Shown here in pieces: positions 15,535-23,317 of a stretch of DNA of 38,371 nt. Within the stretch, counting starts at the first letter, position 1. Every line of letters begins with the position of its first letter. Both the position numbers and the translations under genes were made by a program. The DNA is from Campylobacteraceae bacterium (GTDB taxonomy: Bacteria; Campylobacterota; Campylobacteria; Campylobacterales; Sulfurovaceae). The notes beneath the pieces are model-generated. The model searched no databases, was not told the origin of the DNA, and saw nothing but the letters and a program-made list of their open reading frames with translations. The stretch is from positions 1 to 38,371 of the forward strand of contig JAMOOQ010000033.1 of NCBI GenBank assembly GCA_027100635.1. Reading direction: 5' to 3'.

Positions 15535-17505
15535 CTAAACTCCTTTAAAAGATTTTTTGTAAAACTTATCGGAAGTGATGGCTTCAGCCTCACCGAAGGC
15601 TGGAGCTAAAGCACCAGTTCCAAATTTTGAAATAACTTTAACCTGTTTTTGTGCCATTTTAATATAAACATGTAAAATCTCTAACGCAGCAGGTGTTACT
15701 CCTGAAATCTGAGATGCACCAAATAGTGTAGGTGGTGTGGCAGTAAAAAGTTTTTCAACTATCTCATTGCTAAGCCCTGAAACTTTTTTAAAATCAAAAT
15801 TTTGTGGAATTTTAACCTTTAACATATCTTTCATTTTACTAACTTGAATCAATTGTTTTTCAATATATCGATTATATTTTGAATTAATTAAAATCTGCTC
15901 TATCACATCATCATTATATTTTTCAAACTCTGGAATAAGTGCAATCAATTTTTCTTTGTTAAATTCACCTCGTCCAACAATATCAATTAAAAAAGTTTTA
16001 TCATTAATTTTATCTTCACCCATATCTTTAAGTTTTACCAAAAACTCTTTAGTTGGTGTACCAAAATTCTCTTTTACAAAATCTATAGCCTCTTTTATAT
16101 TATCTCTCTTATTTTTAAATTTATCATAATATTCATCGCCTAAAAGTCCATATTTATACCCATATTTAGCAACTCGTATATCTGCATTATCTTCTCGTAA
16201 AAGTAATCTATATTCGGCACGGCTTGTAAACATTCTATAAGGCTCTTTTGTACCTTTTGTTACTAAATCATCAATTAATACACCAATATAAGCCTCTTCA
16301 CGACCCAATATAAACGGCTTCTCATCCCTTAAATTTAGCACAGCATTAATTCCTGCCATCAACCCTTGAGCTGCTGCCTCTTCATATCCAGTTGTTCCAT
16401 TTATCTGCCCTGCACAATATAATCCTGAAACTATTTTTGTCTCAAGAGTATGTTTTAAATCAGTTGGTTGCACAAAATCATATTCAATTGCATATCCATA
16501 TCGCACAATTTTAGCATTTTCCATCCCCTCAACAGAACGAATCATATCAAGTTGAACATCTGTTGGCAAAGATGTACTCATCCCATTAATATAACATTCA
16601 GTTGCTCCCATTGTTTGAGGCTCTACAAAAATTTGATGTCTTGGTCTATCACGAAAACGATTTATTTTATCTTCTATGCTCGGGCAATATCGCGGACCTA
16701 CACCATTTATTTGACCACTAAAAAGAGGGGCTCTATGAAAATTGGATTCTATAATATTATGAGTTATTTCATTTGTATAAGTTACAAAACACGGTAATTG
16801 CTTTGGATTAAATAATGCTTTATCTGTTCTAAAACTAAAAGGTGTTGCAGGATTATCTCCACCTTGTTCTTCCATTACATTAAAATCTATACTTTTTGCA
16901 TCAATTCTTGCACAAGTTCCAGTTTTTAATCTTCCAATATTTAATCCTAAATCTTTTAGATAATCTGCTAGTTTAATAGAAGCAAATTCACCCTGTCTTC
17001 CCCCACTAAGTTGTTTTTCTCCAATATGCATTACTCCATTTAAAAATGTTCCAGCAGTTATTATAACTTTAGATGATTCATATTTATTACCAAGTTCTGT
17101 TTCCACACCTTTTATAATCTTATCTTCAATTATTAAACTTGTTACCATCTCTTGTTTTACATCAAGATTATCACAATTAAGAACTTTATCTCTCATATAA
17201 ATACGATACGCATCCATATCAATTTGAGCTCTACTCCCTCGTACAGCAGGACCTTTTGAGCCATTTAAAATACGATATTGTATCCCCGTGGCATCGGTGC
17301 AAAGCCCCATCTCTCCACCAATCGCATCTAACTCTTTAACAAGATGACCTTTCGCAAGTCCACCAATCGCAGGATTACAAGATGAAGCTCCAATCTGCTC
17401 TGCTAAAATTGTGATTAAAAGAGTCTTCGCACCCATTCTAGCACTTGCTAAACTTGCTTCAATCCCAGCATGTCCACCACCTATTACAATAACATCATAT
17501 TTCAT
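15535..17505 (-). CDS. mnmG: tRNA uridine 5-carboxymethylaminomethyl modification enzyme, FAD subunit
   Basis: With MnmE it modifies the wobble uridine of several tRNAs, using FAD, GTP hydrolysis by MnmE and a folate C1 unit. It has 656 residues. The N-terminus has the dinucleotide fold [21 protein letters not shown]. Also visible are [20 protein letters not shown], the RLKTGT segment, [17 protein letters not shown] and [14 protein letters not shown]. The conserved C-terminal domain ends at about residue 620 with [20 protein letters not shown]. The last 30 or so residues are an extension made largely of the palindromic element ([18 protein letters not shown], about 629-645) plus [11 protein letters not shown]. 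That final codon run contains the Shine-Dalgarno sequence of dnaX. The ATG at 17505 is preceded by AGGAAA. Repeats fill the spacer to aroE upstream. Confidence 0.96.
   Translation of the reverse strand: MKYDVIVIGGGHAGIEASLASARMGAKTLLITILAEQIGASSCNPAIGGLAKGHLVKELDAIGGEMGLCTDATGIQYRILNGSKGPAVRGSRAQIDMDAYRIYMRDKVLNCDNLDVKQEMVTSLIIEDKIIKGVETELGNKYESSKVIITAGTFLNGVMHIGEKQLSGGRQGEFASIKLADYLKDLGLNIGRLKTGTCARIDAKSIDFNVMEEQGGDNPATPFSFRTDKALFNPKQLPCFVTYTNEITHNIIESNFHRAPLFSGQINGVGPRYCPSIEDKINRFRDRPRHQIFVEPQTMGATECYINGMSTSLPTDVQLDMIRSVEGMENAKIVRYGYAIEYDFVQPTDLKHTLETKIVSGLYCAGQINGTTGYEEAAAQGLMAGINAVLNLRDEKPFILGREEAYIGVLIDDLVTKGTKEPYRMFTSRAEYRLLLREDNADIRVAKYGYKYGLLGDEYYDKFKNKRDNIKEAIDFVKENFGTPTKEFLVKLKDMGEDKINDKTFLIDIVGRGEFNKEKLIALIPEFEKYNDDVIEQILINSKYNRYIEKQLIQVSKMKDMLKVKIPQNFDFKKVSGLSNEIVEKLFTATPPTLFGASQISGVTPAALEILHVYIKMAQKQVKVISKFGTGALAPAFGEAEAITSDKFYKKSFKGV
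15571..15621 (-). repeat. Palindromic element inside mnmG (in frame, C-terminal)
   Basis: The 51-bp element shares GCTTCAGCCTCAC and the terminal arms with the copies at 2823-2874 and 13995-14045. It is in frame near the 3' end of mnmG and extends the protein past the conserved domain. The dnaX ribosome-binding site lies 25-31 bp beyond it, so a hairpin here could affect coupling between mnmG and dnaX. Confidence 0.85.
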
Positions 17506-17853
17506 ATTTTTCCTAAGTTCTATCTAATTGCGTAATTATATCAAATTAGTTTAATATAGCTTATTAAGAATTTATTTTTTAAAAATTATTCCATTTGAAA
17601 AAACTACCATCTTTTTGTAAAATATGGCACATCTTTAATATAATAAAAAACTTGAAAAACTCTTTTTTAGATTCCGTGTCAAGCACGGAATGACAAACTA
17701 TCATCATCCCCTATCAAGCACGGAATGACAAACTATCATCATCATCCCCTATCAAGTATAGAATGACACTTGCTTGTCATTCTGAAAAAGTTGCTTGTCA
17801 TTCTGAATTTAATTCAGAATCTAGTTTTGAAAGAAGTCTATTTTTAAATTTTT
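17506..17853. repeat. Intergenic repeat cluster between aroE and mnmG
   Basis: The spacer has no gene. 17669-17695 is an exact inverted copy of the 27-bp repeat at 2931-2957. It is followed by two near-tandem units of about 35-38 bp starting AAGCACGGAATGACAAACTA (17681 and about 17717), separated by TATCATCATCCCC runs. Then come two copies of TTGCTTGTCATTCTGAA and a GAATTTAATTCAGAATCT palindrome (ending about 17822). The arrangement looks like repeated insertion and slippage of one palindrome family. 17506-17660 is AT-rich leader sequence for mnmG. Confidence 0.8.
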
Positions 17854-18645
17854 TTATATAAAAGCCTCTTTCATAAAATTCTCAATCTCATCAAAACTAT
17901 ATTTATGATTAGTAAATTTTTCAAATGCTATAATCCCCTGATAAAGTAACATATCAGAACCATCTTTTGTTGGCAGATTATACTCTTTTGAAAGCTTTAA
18001 ATATGGTGTTTCTTTTCCATAAATTACATCTATAGAACTCTTTGCAGATGATAAAACTTGTTCTAAAATCTCTTTTGGAGCAGGAAGATAATCATCTTGA
18101 AGCCCAGCACTTGTAGAGTTTACAATTAAATCATATTTTTTTGGCTCAAAATTATCAAAAGTATATGTTTTAAAATCTTTTTGCTTAAAACTCTCTAATC
18201 TTGCACTACTACGATTCAAAATCTCAACATCATAACCCTCATCTCTTAACACAACAGATATTGCCTTTGCAGTTCCACCAGCTCCAATAATCAGAACAGT
18301 TTTTATATCTTGGTTAAAAAGTAAAACAGCTTTTAAAAACCCAGGAGCATCTGTGTTATATCCATAAAGCTTTCCATCTTTTTGAACTATTGTATTTATA
18401 ACTCCAACTTTTTTAGAAAAACTATCTAACTCATCACAAACCTTAAAAGCCTCTTCTTTATGAGGAACTGTGATATTAGCTCCTGTCAAACCAAGCTCTT
18501 TAAACTTTGACTTTATTAAACTTCCATCTTCTAAAAGAGTCTTAGAATACTTTGAATTTTCTCCTAATCCATTAAAAGTTAAATTATGCATTAGTGGAGA
18601 TTTTGAATGCGAGACTGGATTTCCAAATATTGTAAATTTTTTCAT
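17854..18645 (-). CDS. aroE: Shikimate dehydrogenase (NADP+)
   Basis: The enzyme reduces 3-dehydroshikimate to shikimate with NADPH. It has 263 residues, normal length. Substrate-site motifs are NPVSHSKSPLMHN at the N-terminus and GANITVPHKEEAF (catalytic Lys). The cofactor fold shows VLIIGAGGTAKAIS and the NRSSARLE NADP-type loop, followed by VNSTSAGLQDD and a C-terminal DMLLYQGIIAFEKF. The ATG at 18645 follows AGGAAA. It is downstream of a cytosine methyltransferase gene, with 15 bp between them. Repeat DNA follows its stop. Confidence 0.96.
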   Translation of the reverse strand: MKKFTIFGNPVSHSKSPLMHNLTFNGLGENSKYSKTLLEDGSLIKSKFKELGLTGANITVPHKEEAFKVCDELDSFSKKVGVINTIVQKDGKLYGYNTDAPGFLKAVLLFNQDIKTVLIIGAGGTAKAISVVLRDEGYDVEILNRSSARLESFKQKDFKTYTFDNFEPKKYDLIVNSTSAGLQDDYLPAPKEILEQVLSSAKSSIDVIYGKETPYLKLSKEYNLPTKDGSDMLLYQGIIAFEKFTNHKYSFDEIENFMKEAFI

Positions 18646-18660
18646 TTTATTTCCTATTTT

Positions 18661-19728
18661 TTATTTTAAATGTTGTTTAATTGAATCTTTTAATGCTATT
18701 GATAAAAATGTAGGTACAGCATTTCCTATTTGTAAATTTCTTGAACTTCTTGAACCATAGAATATATAATTATCAGGAAAACATTGTATTCTTGCTCCCT
18801 CTCTTGTTGTTAATGGTCGTGGTGCTTTTGGATGAATACACCTTGAAGATGACGGAGTGCTTAGATTTCTAGTTATAGTTGGTGCTGGTTTTTCCCACCA
18901 TAATCTACAATAAGTATTTTTAAATCCTGATTTAGGTCTTAATTCCTCTGGTGCATCTTGTGGTGTTCCACCATCAGGCAAACACTCCATAAGTTTTACT
19001 AGTTTTTCATTATTTTTGGGTGAATTATGATCCATCAGTTTTTCAGGTGCTTTTATTCTCATTAGTTCTTGAAATTCATTATTTGCTTTCGTTTTATATT
19101 CAAAACTTTCTTCATTACTTTTAATTAAAGGTAAATCGTTTATCGCTTCTGATAGAGTTAAATAAGGTTTTAAATTATCATCTTTTTTATTAGAATGAGT
19201 TGGCTTTGGATATTCAAAATCTTTATTTAATTTTGTACCAATTATTATTACTCTTTCTCTAAGTTGTGGCACACCATAATCTGCTGAGTTTAAAACTTCA
19301 TACTTAACTTTATACCCTAATGATTCAAAAAGAGATAAAATTGTTTGGAGTAACTCACCTTTTTGCATTGATAAAAGACCTTTTACATTTTCAAATAAAA
19401 ATAATTTAGGATTTAACTCTTTTAAAATTCTATAATATTCTTGAAAAAGTTGCCCTCGTGGGTCATTAATTAATCTTTTTCCAGCAGTTGAAAAAGCTTG
19501 ACAAGGTGGACCACCTATAATTAAATCAATATCATCTCTTTTAATTTCTAAATTTTTTATATCACAATTATACATTTTAACAGTTGGATGATTTAAAGAA
19601 TATGCCTTAGCCATATCAGGTAAAATCTCATTTCCTGCAACTATCTCAAAATTATCATCATGAGCAAAACCGTAGCTTAATCCACCAACTCCAGAAAATA
19701 GGTCTAAAATTTTAAATTTATTGCTCAT
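18661..19728 (-). CDS. C5-cytosine DNA methyltransferase without an adjacent nuclease
   Basis: The gene has 355 residues from ATG 19728, chosen because the family starts at about KFKILDLFSG. An in-frame ATG at 19755 would add 9 residues. Motifs in order: LFSGVGGLSYGF (I, AdoMet), GGPPCQAFS (IV, catalytic Cys), ENVKGLL (VI), QLRERVIIIG (VIII), a variable target-recognition region, and QIGNAVP (X). It transfers a methyl group to C5 of cytosine in a short site that cannot be read from the sequence. Its start overlaps the end of tmk (stop at 19718) by 11 bp. It therefore sits inside a housekeeping cluster, between tmk and aroE, with no restriction gene on either side. It could be a solo regulatory methylase, an anti-restriction guard or the residue of a lost system. 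Confidence 0.92.
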   Translation of the reverse strand: MSNKFKILDLFSGVGGLSYGFAHDDNFEIVAGNEILPDMAKAYSLNHPTVKMYNCDIKNLEIKRDDIDLIIGGPPCQAFSTAGKRLINDPRGQLFQEYYRILKELNPKLFLFENVKGLLSMQKGELLQTILSLFESLGYKVKYEVLNSADYGVPQLRERVIIIGTKLNKDFEYPKPTHSNKKDDNLKPYLTLSEAINDLPLIKSNEESFEYKTKANNEFQELMRIKAPEKLMDHNSPKNNEKLVKLMECLPDGGTPQDAPEELRPKSGFKNTYCRLWWEKPAPTITRNLSTPSSSRCIHPKAPRPLTTREGARIQCFPDNYIFYGSRSSRNLQIGNAVPTFLSIALKDSIKQHLK

Positions 19729-20299
19729 CTTTAATATATTCTTTAATCTTATCATAAATATTCTCTACACTATCACTCGCATCTATAATAATATAATTAA
19801 GTCTAATTTTTTGAACACTGCTAATCATATAATCTTGAACGCTTAAAAGATATTCTAATCCTCTAAGTTCAATACCATCAAGAGTTTTTTCTCCCATCCG
19901 TTGTTGAAGCGTTTGCATATTTGTTTGAAATAAAATAACTTTATCAGGCATTGTATCTTCTAGTGAGAATCTGTTTAATTTTAAAAGTGTATCAAAATCA
20001 AAATCTTCATTTGCCAAAGCGTAGCTAATTCCAGATATAAATCCACGGTCAGATATTATAGTTTTATTAAGATTTGGCTTTATAACCTCTTCATAATGTT
20101 CTGCTCTATCGCTTAAGAATAGTAAAAGTTCAGCTTTTTTAGATTGGATTGAGCCTGAAAGTAAAATCTCTCTTGCTTTAATTCCAAACTCGGTAGCCCC
20201 AGGTTCTTTTGTAAAAATTATTTGCTTAAACTCTTGTTTTAAAAGTTCAATTTGAGTTGTTTTTCCACAAGTATCAATACCTTCAAATAATATATACAT
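19718..20299 (-). CDS. tmk: Thymidylate kinase
   Basis: It phosphorylates dTMP to dTDP with ATP for DNA synthesis. It has 193 residues. The P-loop reads FEGIDTCGKTTQ, with a Cys where many homologues have Gly or Ser. FTKEPGATEFG is the TMP-binding loop, and LFLSDRAEHYEEVI with ISDRGFISGISYA carries the DR(Y/G) motif. It starts with ATG at 20299, sharing one base with the coaD stop (TAATG), and its end overlaps the methyltransferase gene. The order ubiX-coaD-tmk is known in Campylobacterota. Confidence 0.95.
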   Translation of the reverse strand: MYILFEGIDTCGKTTQIELLKQEFKQIIFTKEPGATEFGIKAREILLSGSIQSKKAELLLFLSDRAEHYEEVIKPNLNKTIISDRGFISGISYALANEDFDFDTLLKLNRFSLEDTMPDKVILFQTNMQTLQQRMGEKTLDGIELRGLEYLLSVQDYMISSVQKIRLNYIIIDASDSVENIYDKIKEYIKDEQ

Positions 20300-20790
20300 T
20301 ATCTGTAACCTTGAATTAACTTATGAGCCTCAAAAGGGACTAAATGGTCTATTTTCCCATTAAAATGTAAAATTGAACGAACCACAGAAGAGCTAACAAA
20401 AGCGTGTTCTAAACTTGGCATAAGATATATTGTTTCAAGCTCTTTTTTTAATGAAGCATTTGCATATCCCATTTGAAGTTCATATTCAAAATCGCTAACA
20501 GCTCTAAGACCACGAATAATAATATTTGAGTCTAGTTCATCTGATAAATCTACTAATAAAGATGAGAACGAGATAACTCTTATTTTTGGAAAATCTGAAG
20601 TAACAGCTTGAAGCATCTCAATTCTTTTTTCCAAATCAAATTTTGGTTTTTTAGATTCACTTGTTGCAACTGCTACAATAATCTCATCAAACATCTTACA
20701 AGCTCTTTTAATAATATCTAAATGACCATTTGTAATTGGGTCAAATGTTCCAGGATAAATTGCCCGTTTTATATCTTTTTTTACACTCAT
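20299..20790 (-). CDS. coaD: Phosphopantetheine adenylyltransferase
   Basis: The enzyme joins 4'-phosphopantetheine and ATP to form dephospho-CoA, the penultimate CoA step. It has 163 residues. The nucleotidyltransferase motif is YPGTFDPITNGHLDIIKRA (T-x-GH). RGLRAVSDFEYELQM and the C-terminal FVSSSVVRSI are both family hallmarks. Its stop overlaps the tmk start by one base, and ubiX ends 1 bp upstream of its start. Confidence 0.96.
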   Translation of the reverse strand: MSVKKDIKRAIYPGTFDPITNGHLDIIKRACKMFDEIIVAVATSESKKPKFDLEKRIEMLQAVTSDFPKIRVISFSSLLVDLSDELDSNIIIRGLRAVSDFEYELQMGYANASLKKELETIYLMPSLEHAFVSSSVVRSILHFNGKIDHLVPFEAHKLIQGYR

Positions 20791-20791
20791 T

Positions 20792-21331
20792 CTAATCTTT
20801 TTCCCATCTTTTATATAAATTATTTTTAATGCCTAAAGAGTCATACCACTTTCCGATAATAAATTTTTCCATATCTTTTAAATTATTACTATCGGAATAA
20901 TAACCTAACATTGGTGGAGATATTATCACACCTAATCTTGAGAGTTTAAGCATATTTTCTAGTGCAATTGCCGAAAATGGCATCTCTCGTGGAGCTATTA
21001 AAAGTTTTGTTTGCTCTTTAAGTGCAACTGATGCAACTCTTGAGCTTAAATTATCACTAATTCCACAAGCAATTTTTGCTAAAGTGTTCATACTACAAGG
21101 AATTATAGCAGTTGCATCAACTCTAAATGAACCTGATGAAACTGATGCACTTATATCACTATTATCATATATCGTTAAATTATTTTGAATAGACTTTTCT
21201 TCAAAAGACTCTACAGTCAAAGCATTATTAGAAACAACAAGATGAAGTTCAATATAAGATGGTAGGTATTCTATAAATTTTTTTGCAAGATTAACTCCAC
21301 TTGCTCCTGTAATAACTAATAATAATTTCAT
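20792..21331 (-). CDS. ubiX: Flavin prenyltransferase
   Basis: UbiX prenylates FMN to make the cofactor of UbiD-type decarboxylases. I start it at ATG 21331 (MKLLLVITGASG; 179 residues), which matches the family. An upstream ATG at 21397 in the same frame would add 22 residues translated from the dispersed repeat at 21375-21402. Motifs: TGASGVNLAKKFIE (FMN loop), SSGSFRVDATAIIPCSMNTL, LKEQTKLLIAPREMPFS and the SPPMLGYY loop. The prenyl-FMN product probably serves menaquinone or aromatic metabolism; no ubiD is in the window. Confidence 0.93.
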   Translation of the reverse strand: MKLLLVITGASGVNLAKKFIEYLPSYIELHLVVSNNALTVESFEEKSIQNNLTIYDNSDISASVSSGSFRVDATAIIPCSMNTLAKIACGISDNLSSRVASVALKEQTKLLIAPREMPFSAIALENMLKLSRLGVIISPPMLGYYSDSNNLKDMEKFIIGKWYDSLGIKNNLYKRWEKD

Positions 21332-21374
21332 TTGATTGTCTTTTTTTAATATATAAGATAAATAATTCTCAAAA

Positions 21375-21402
21375 TGGCAACCACAAGGGATTGCCACTAC
21401 AC
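21375..21402. repeat. Half copy of the GGCAACC dispersed repeat
   Basis: TGGCAACCACAAGGGATTGC followed by CACTACAC matches the first palindrome of the repeats at 3026-3090 and 32861-32927. It lies between the CCG-domain subunit gene and ubiX. Confidence 0.7.
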
Positions 21403-21420
21403 TCTATAAAACTTATTGTT

Positions 21421-22305
21421 TTAATCTTTTTTTGTTAAATGAGTAGCTTTAGATATATGATATTTAAGACCAATTTCTGCTTCACTACATCCAAGAGCAA
21501 GAGCAATCATTTGTGGCATATGAAGAACAGGAAGTTCTATATCTCTACCAATAACTTTACCCATATCATCTTGATAAGTATCCATTTTTAAATGACACAA
21601 AGGACAAGGAGTAACAACAATATCAGCATTATTATCAATAGCATCAACTAAAGCATTTCCTGCTAAAAGTTCACTTGTACGATTTGCTTGAAGCTCAACA
21701 TGAAAGCCACAACATTTATTTTTGCTAGAATAATCAATAGGATTACCCTCAAGAGCCTCAATAAGTTGATCAAGAGATGTTGGGTTATATGGATTTTCTT
21801 TATTTGCACTATGAAGTTCTGATGGTCTAATATTATGACAACCATAAAATGGTGCAATATTAAGATGACTTAATGGAACTGTTACTTTATCTTTAATATT
21901 ATCTAATCCATACTCATCAATTAAAGTATATAGAAAGTGTTTAATCTCACTTGTACCTTTATATTCTAATCCAACTTCTGCTAATTTTTCATTAACTCTA
22001 GCTTTTAGTTCTGGATTACTATCAAGTGCATGTTTTGTCATTGCTGAATTTAACTGACAAGTATTACAAATTGTAATCATTGTTAAACCTAATTTTTCAG
22101 CATAACATATATTTCTAGCATTTAAAACATGAGCTAAAAACTCATCAAAATCTTGAAGGTGACTAGCTCCACAACAACTTGCCTCTTCTAAAATTGTAAT
22201 CTTAATTCCCAACTTTTCAGCTACTGCAAGAGTAGATGAAAGCAACTCAGGTGTAGATTGTTTTGCTGTACACCCTGTATATAGTGCGTAGTGTAATTGA
22301 CTCAT
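21421..22305 (-). CDS. CCG-domain subunit of succinate dehydrogenase / fumarate reductase (MfrE/SdhE-type)
   Basis: The protein has 294 residues with two cysteine-rich CCG domains, as in heterodisulfide reductase subunit B. These are YTGCTAKQSTPELLS, then EEASCCGASHLQDF and TICNTCQLN (first), and FYGCHNIRP, NKCCGFHVELQANR and TPCPLCHLKMD (second). In SDH/FRD enzymes of this class the subunit replaces the classic heme-b membrane anchor and passes electrons between the quinone pool and the iron-sulfur subunit. It is the third gene of the A-B-E operon. Its ATG at 22305 follows AGGAG, 9 bp after the upstream stop. The bond to the other two subunits is inferred from the operon and family knowledge. 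Confidence 0.9.
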   Translation of the reverse strand: MSQLHYALYTGCTAKQSTPELLSSTLAVAEKLGIKITILEEASCCGASHLQDFDEFLAHVLNARNICYAEKLGLTMITICNTCQLNSAMTKHALDSNPELKARVNEKLAEVGLEYKGTSEIKHFLYTLIDEYGLDNIKDKVTVPLSHLNIAPFYGCHNIRPSELHSANKENPYNPTSLDQLIEALEGNPIDYSSKNKCCGFHVELQANRTSELLAGNALVDAIDNNADIVVTPCPLCHLKMDTYQDDMGKVIGRDIELPVLHMPQMIALALGCSEAEIGLKYHISKATHLTKKD

Positions 22306-22314
22306 CTAGTCTCC

Positions 22315-23304
22315 TTATAACTTATTTGTTTGTGAGATTTCAATTAACTTTTGAACCTCATCTAAATTTTTAATTTTTGGCATAGAATCAATAAATGGAA
22401 CACCATCTTGCCAATGAATTTTACCTGTTTTTAACATTTTAATAGCTGTTGGAATATGTTTTGGCATCCCTAAATAACCCTCGGAATATATAACAATCTC
22501 TGCTTCATCTAAGAGACCATGTTTTTTGATACTTCTAACAAAACCTTCTGCATGACGAGTTGCAACATTACTTTTTGCCACTTTTTGTTCAAACTGCATA
22601 TTATGAAGTTTTGTAATTTTTTCAATTGGATTTATATCTTTTGGACACGCCTCAGCACATTCAAAACATTTTACACAATTCCAAACACCTTGACCTATTT
22701 CAGCAGTACTTTCTAATCTTTCAATAGTTGCTTCATCTCTAGTATCTGCACTAAATCTATAAGCAGAAACAAATGCAGCAGGACCAAAGAAATCTTCGTT
22801 TAGTTCAACAACGGGACAAGCATAATGACAAGCACCACATTGAATACAGTAATCAGCATCTAAAATAGAATTAACCTCTTCTTGAGTAATTTTATTTTCA
22901 TGCTTAGGATGCTCTTCTATCTCAGTTTCAACCCATGGTTTAACGGCTTCATGCTTATCCCAAAAATCAGCTTTATCAATAATTAAATCTTTTACAGCTC
23001 TTTTTTTACTTTGAGGCTCAATTATAAGCTCATCACCAAAAATATCAGAAACTGAAAGTGCATTCTCTTTACAAGCTAATACAGATTTACCATTTACTTT
23101 AATAGCACAAGCTCCACAGATACCATGTCTACACGATCTTCTATAAGAAAAAGACCCATCATGTTCCCATTTTACACGGTTAAGTAGATCCAAAACAAGC
23201 TCATGATCGCTCACTTGCATCTCTACAGTTTTATAATATGGAAGATAATCTGTCTCCGCATTAAATCTAAACAGTTTTAGCGTTAGTTTTTTTGTACGAC
23301 TCAT
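22315..23304 (-). CDS. sdhB: Succinate dehydrogenase / fumarate reductase iron-sulfur subunit
   Basis: The protein has 329 residues, longer than classic SdhB (about 240). The N-terminal [2Fe-2S] domain is SYRRSCRHGICGACAIKVN with a fourth Cys in VLACKE. Two further cluster motifs follow: CIQCGACHYACPV and CVKCFECAEACPKDI. The C-terminal extension beyond residue about 240 (EGFVRSIKKHGLLDEAEI, then LGMPKHIPTAIKMLKTGKI) is typical of the CCG-partnered class, where it contacts the third subunit. The ATG at 23304 follows AGGAGA, 13 bp downstream of sdhA. Confidence 0.94.
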   Translation of the reverse strand: MSRTKKLTLKLFRFNAETDYLPYYKTVEMQVSDHELVLDLLNRVKWEHDGSFSYRRSCRHGICGACAIKVNGKSVLACKENALSVSDIFGDELIIEPQSKKRAVKDLIIDKADFWDKHEAVKPWVETEIEEHPKHENKITQEEVNSILDADYCIQCGACHYACPVVELNEDFFGPAAFVSAYRFSADTRDEATIERLESTAEIGQGVWNCVKCFECAEACPKDINPIEKITKLHNMQFEQKVAKSNVATRHAEGFVRSIKKHGLLDEAEIVIYSEGYLGMPKHIPTAIKMLKTGKIHWQDGVPFIDSMPKIKNLDEVQKLIEISQTNKL

Positions 23305-23317
23305 CTATCTCTCCTTC

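Noticed and set aside
15534-15593. Longer dnaX start at GTG 15593
   Set aside because: The extra 20 residues are the palindromic element of mnmG in another frame. TTG 15533 has AAAGGAG and matches the family N-terminus.
17661-17825. CRISPR-like array
   Set aside because: Repeat units are palindromic, of unequal length, with near-identical rather than unique spacers, and no cas genes are present.
21332-21397. Longer ubiX start at ATG 21397
   Set aside because: The added residues come from a dispersed repeat; the family begins at about MKLLLVITGASG.
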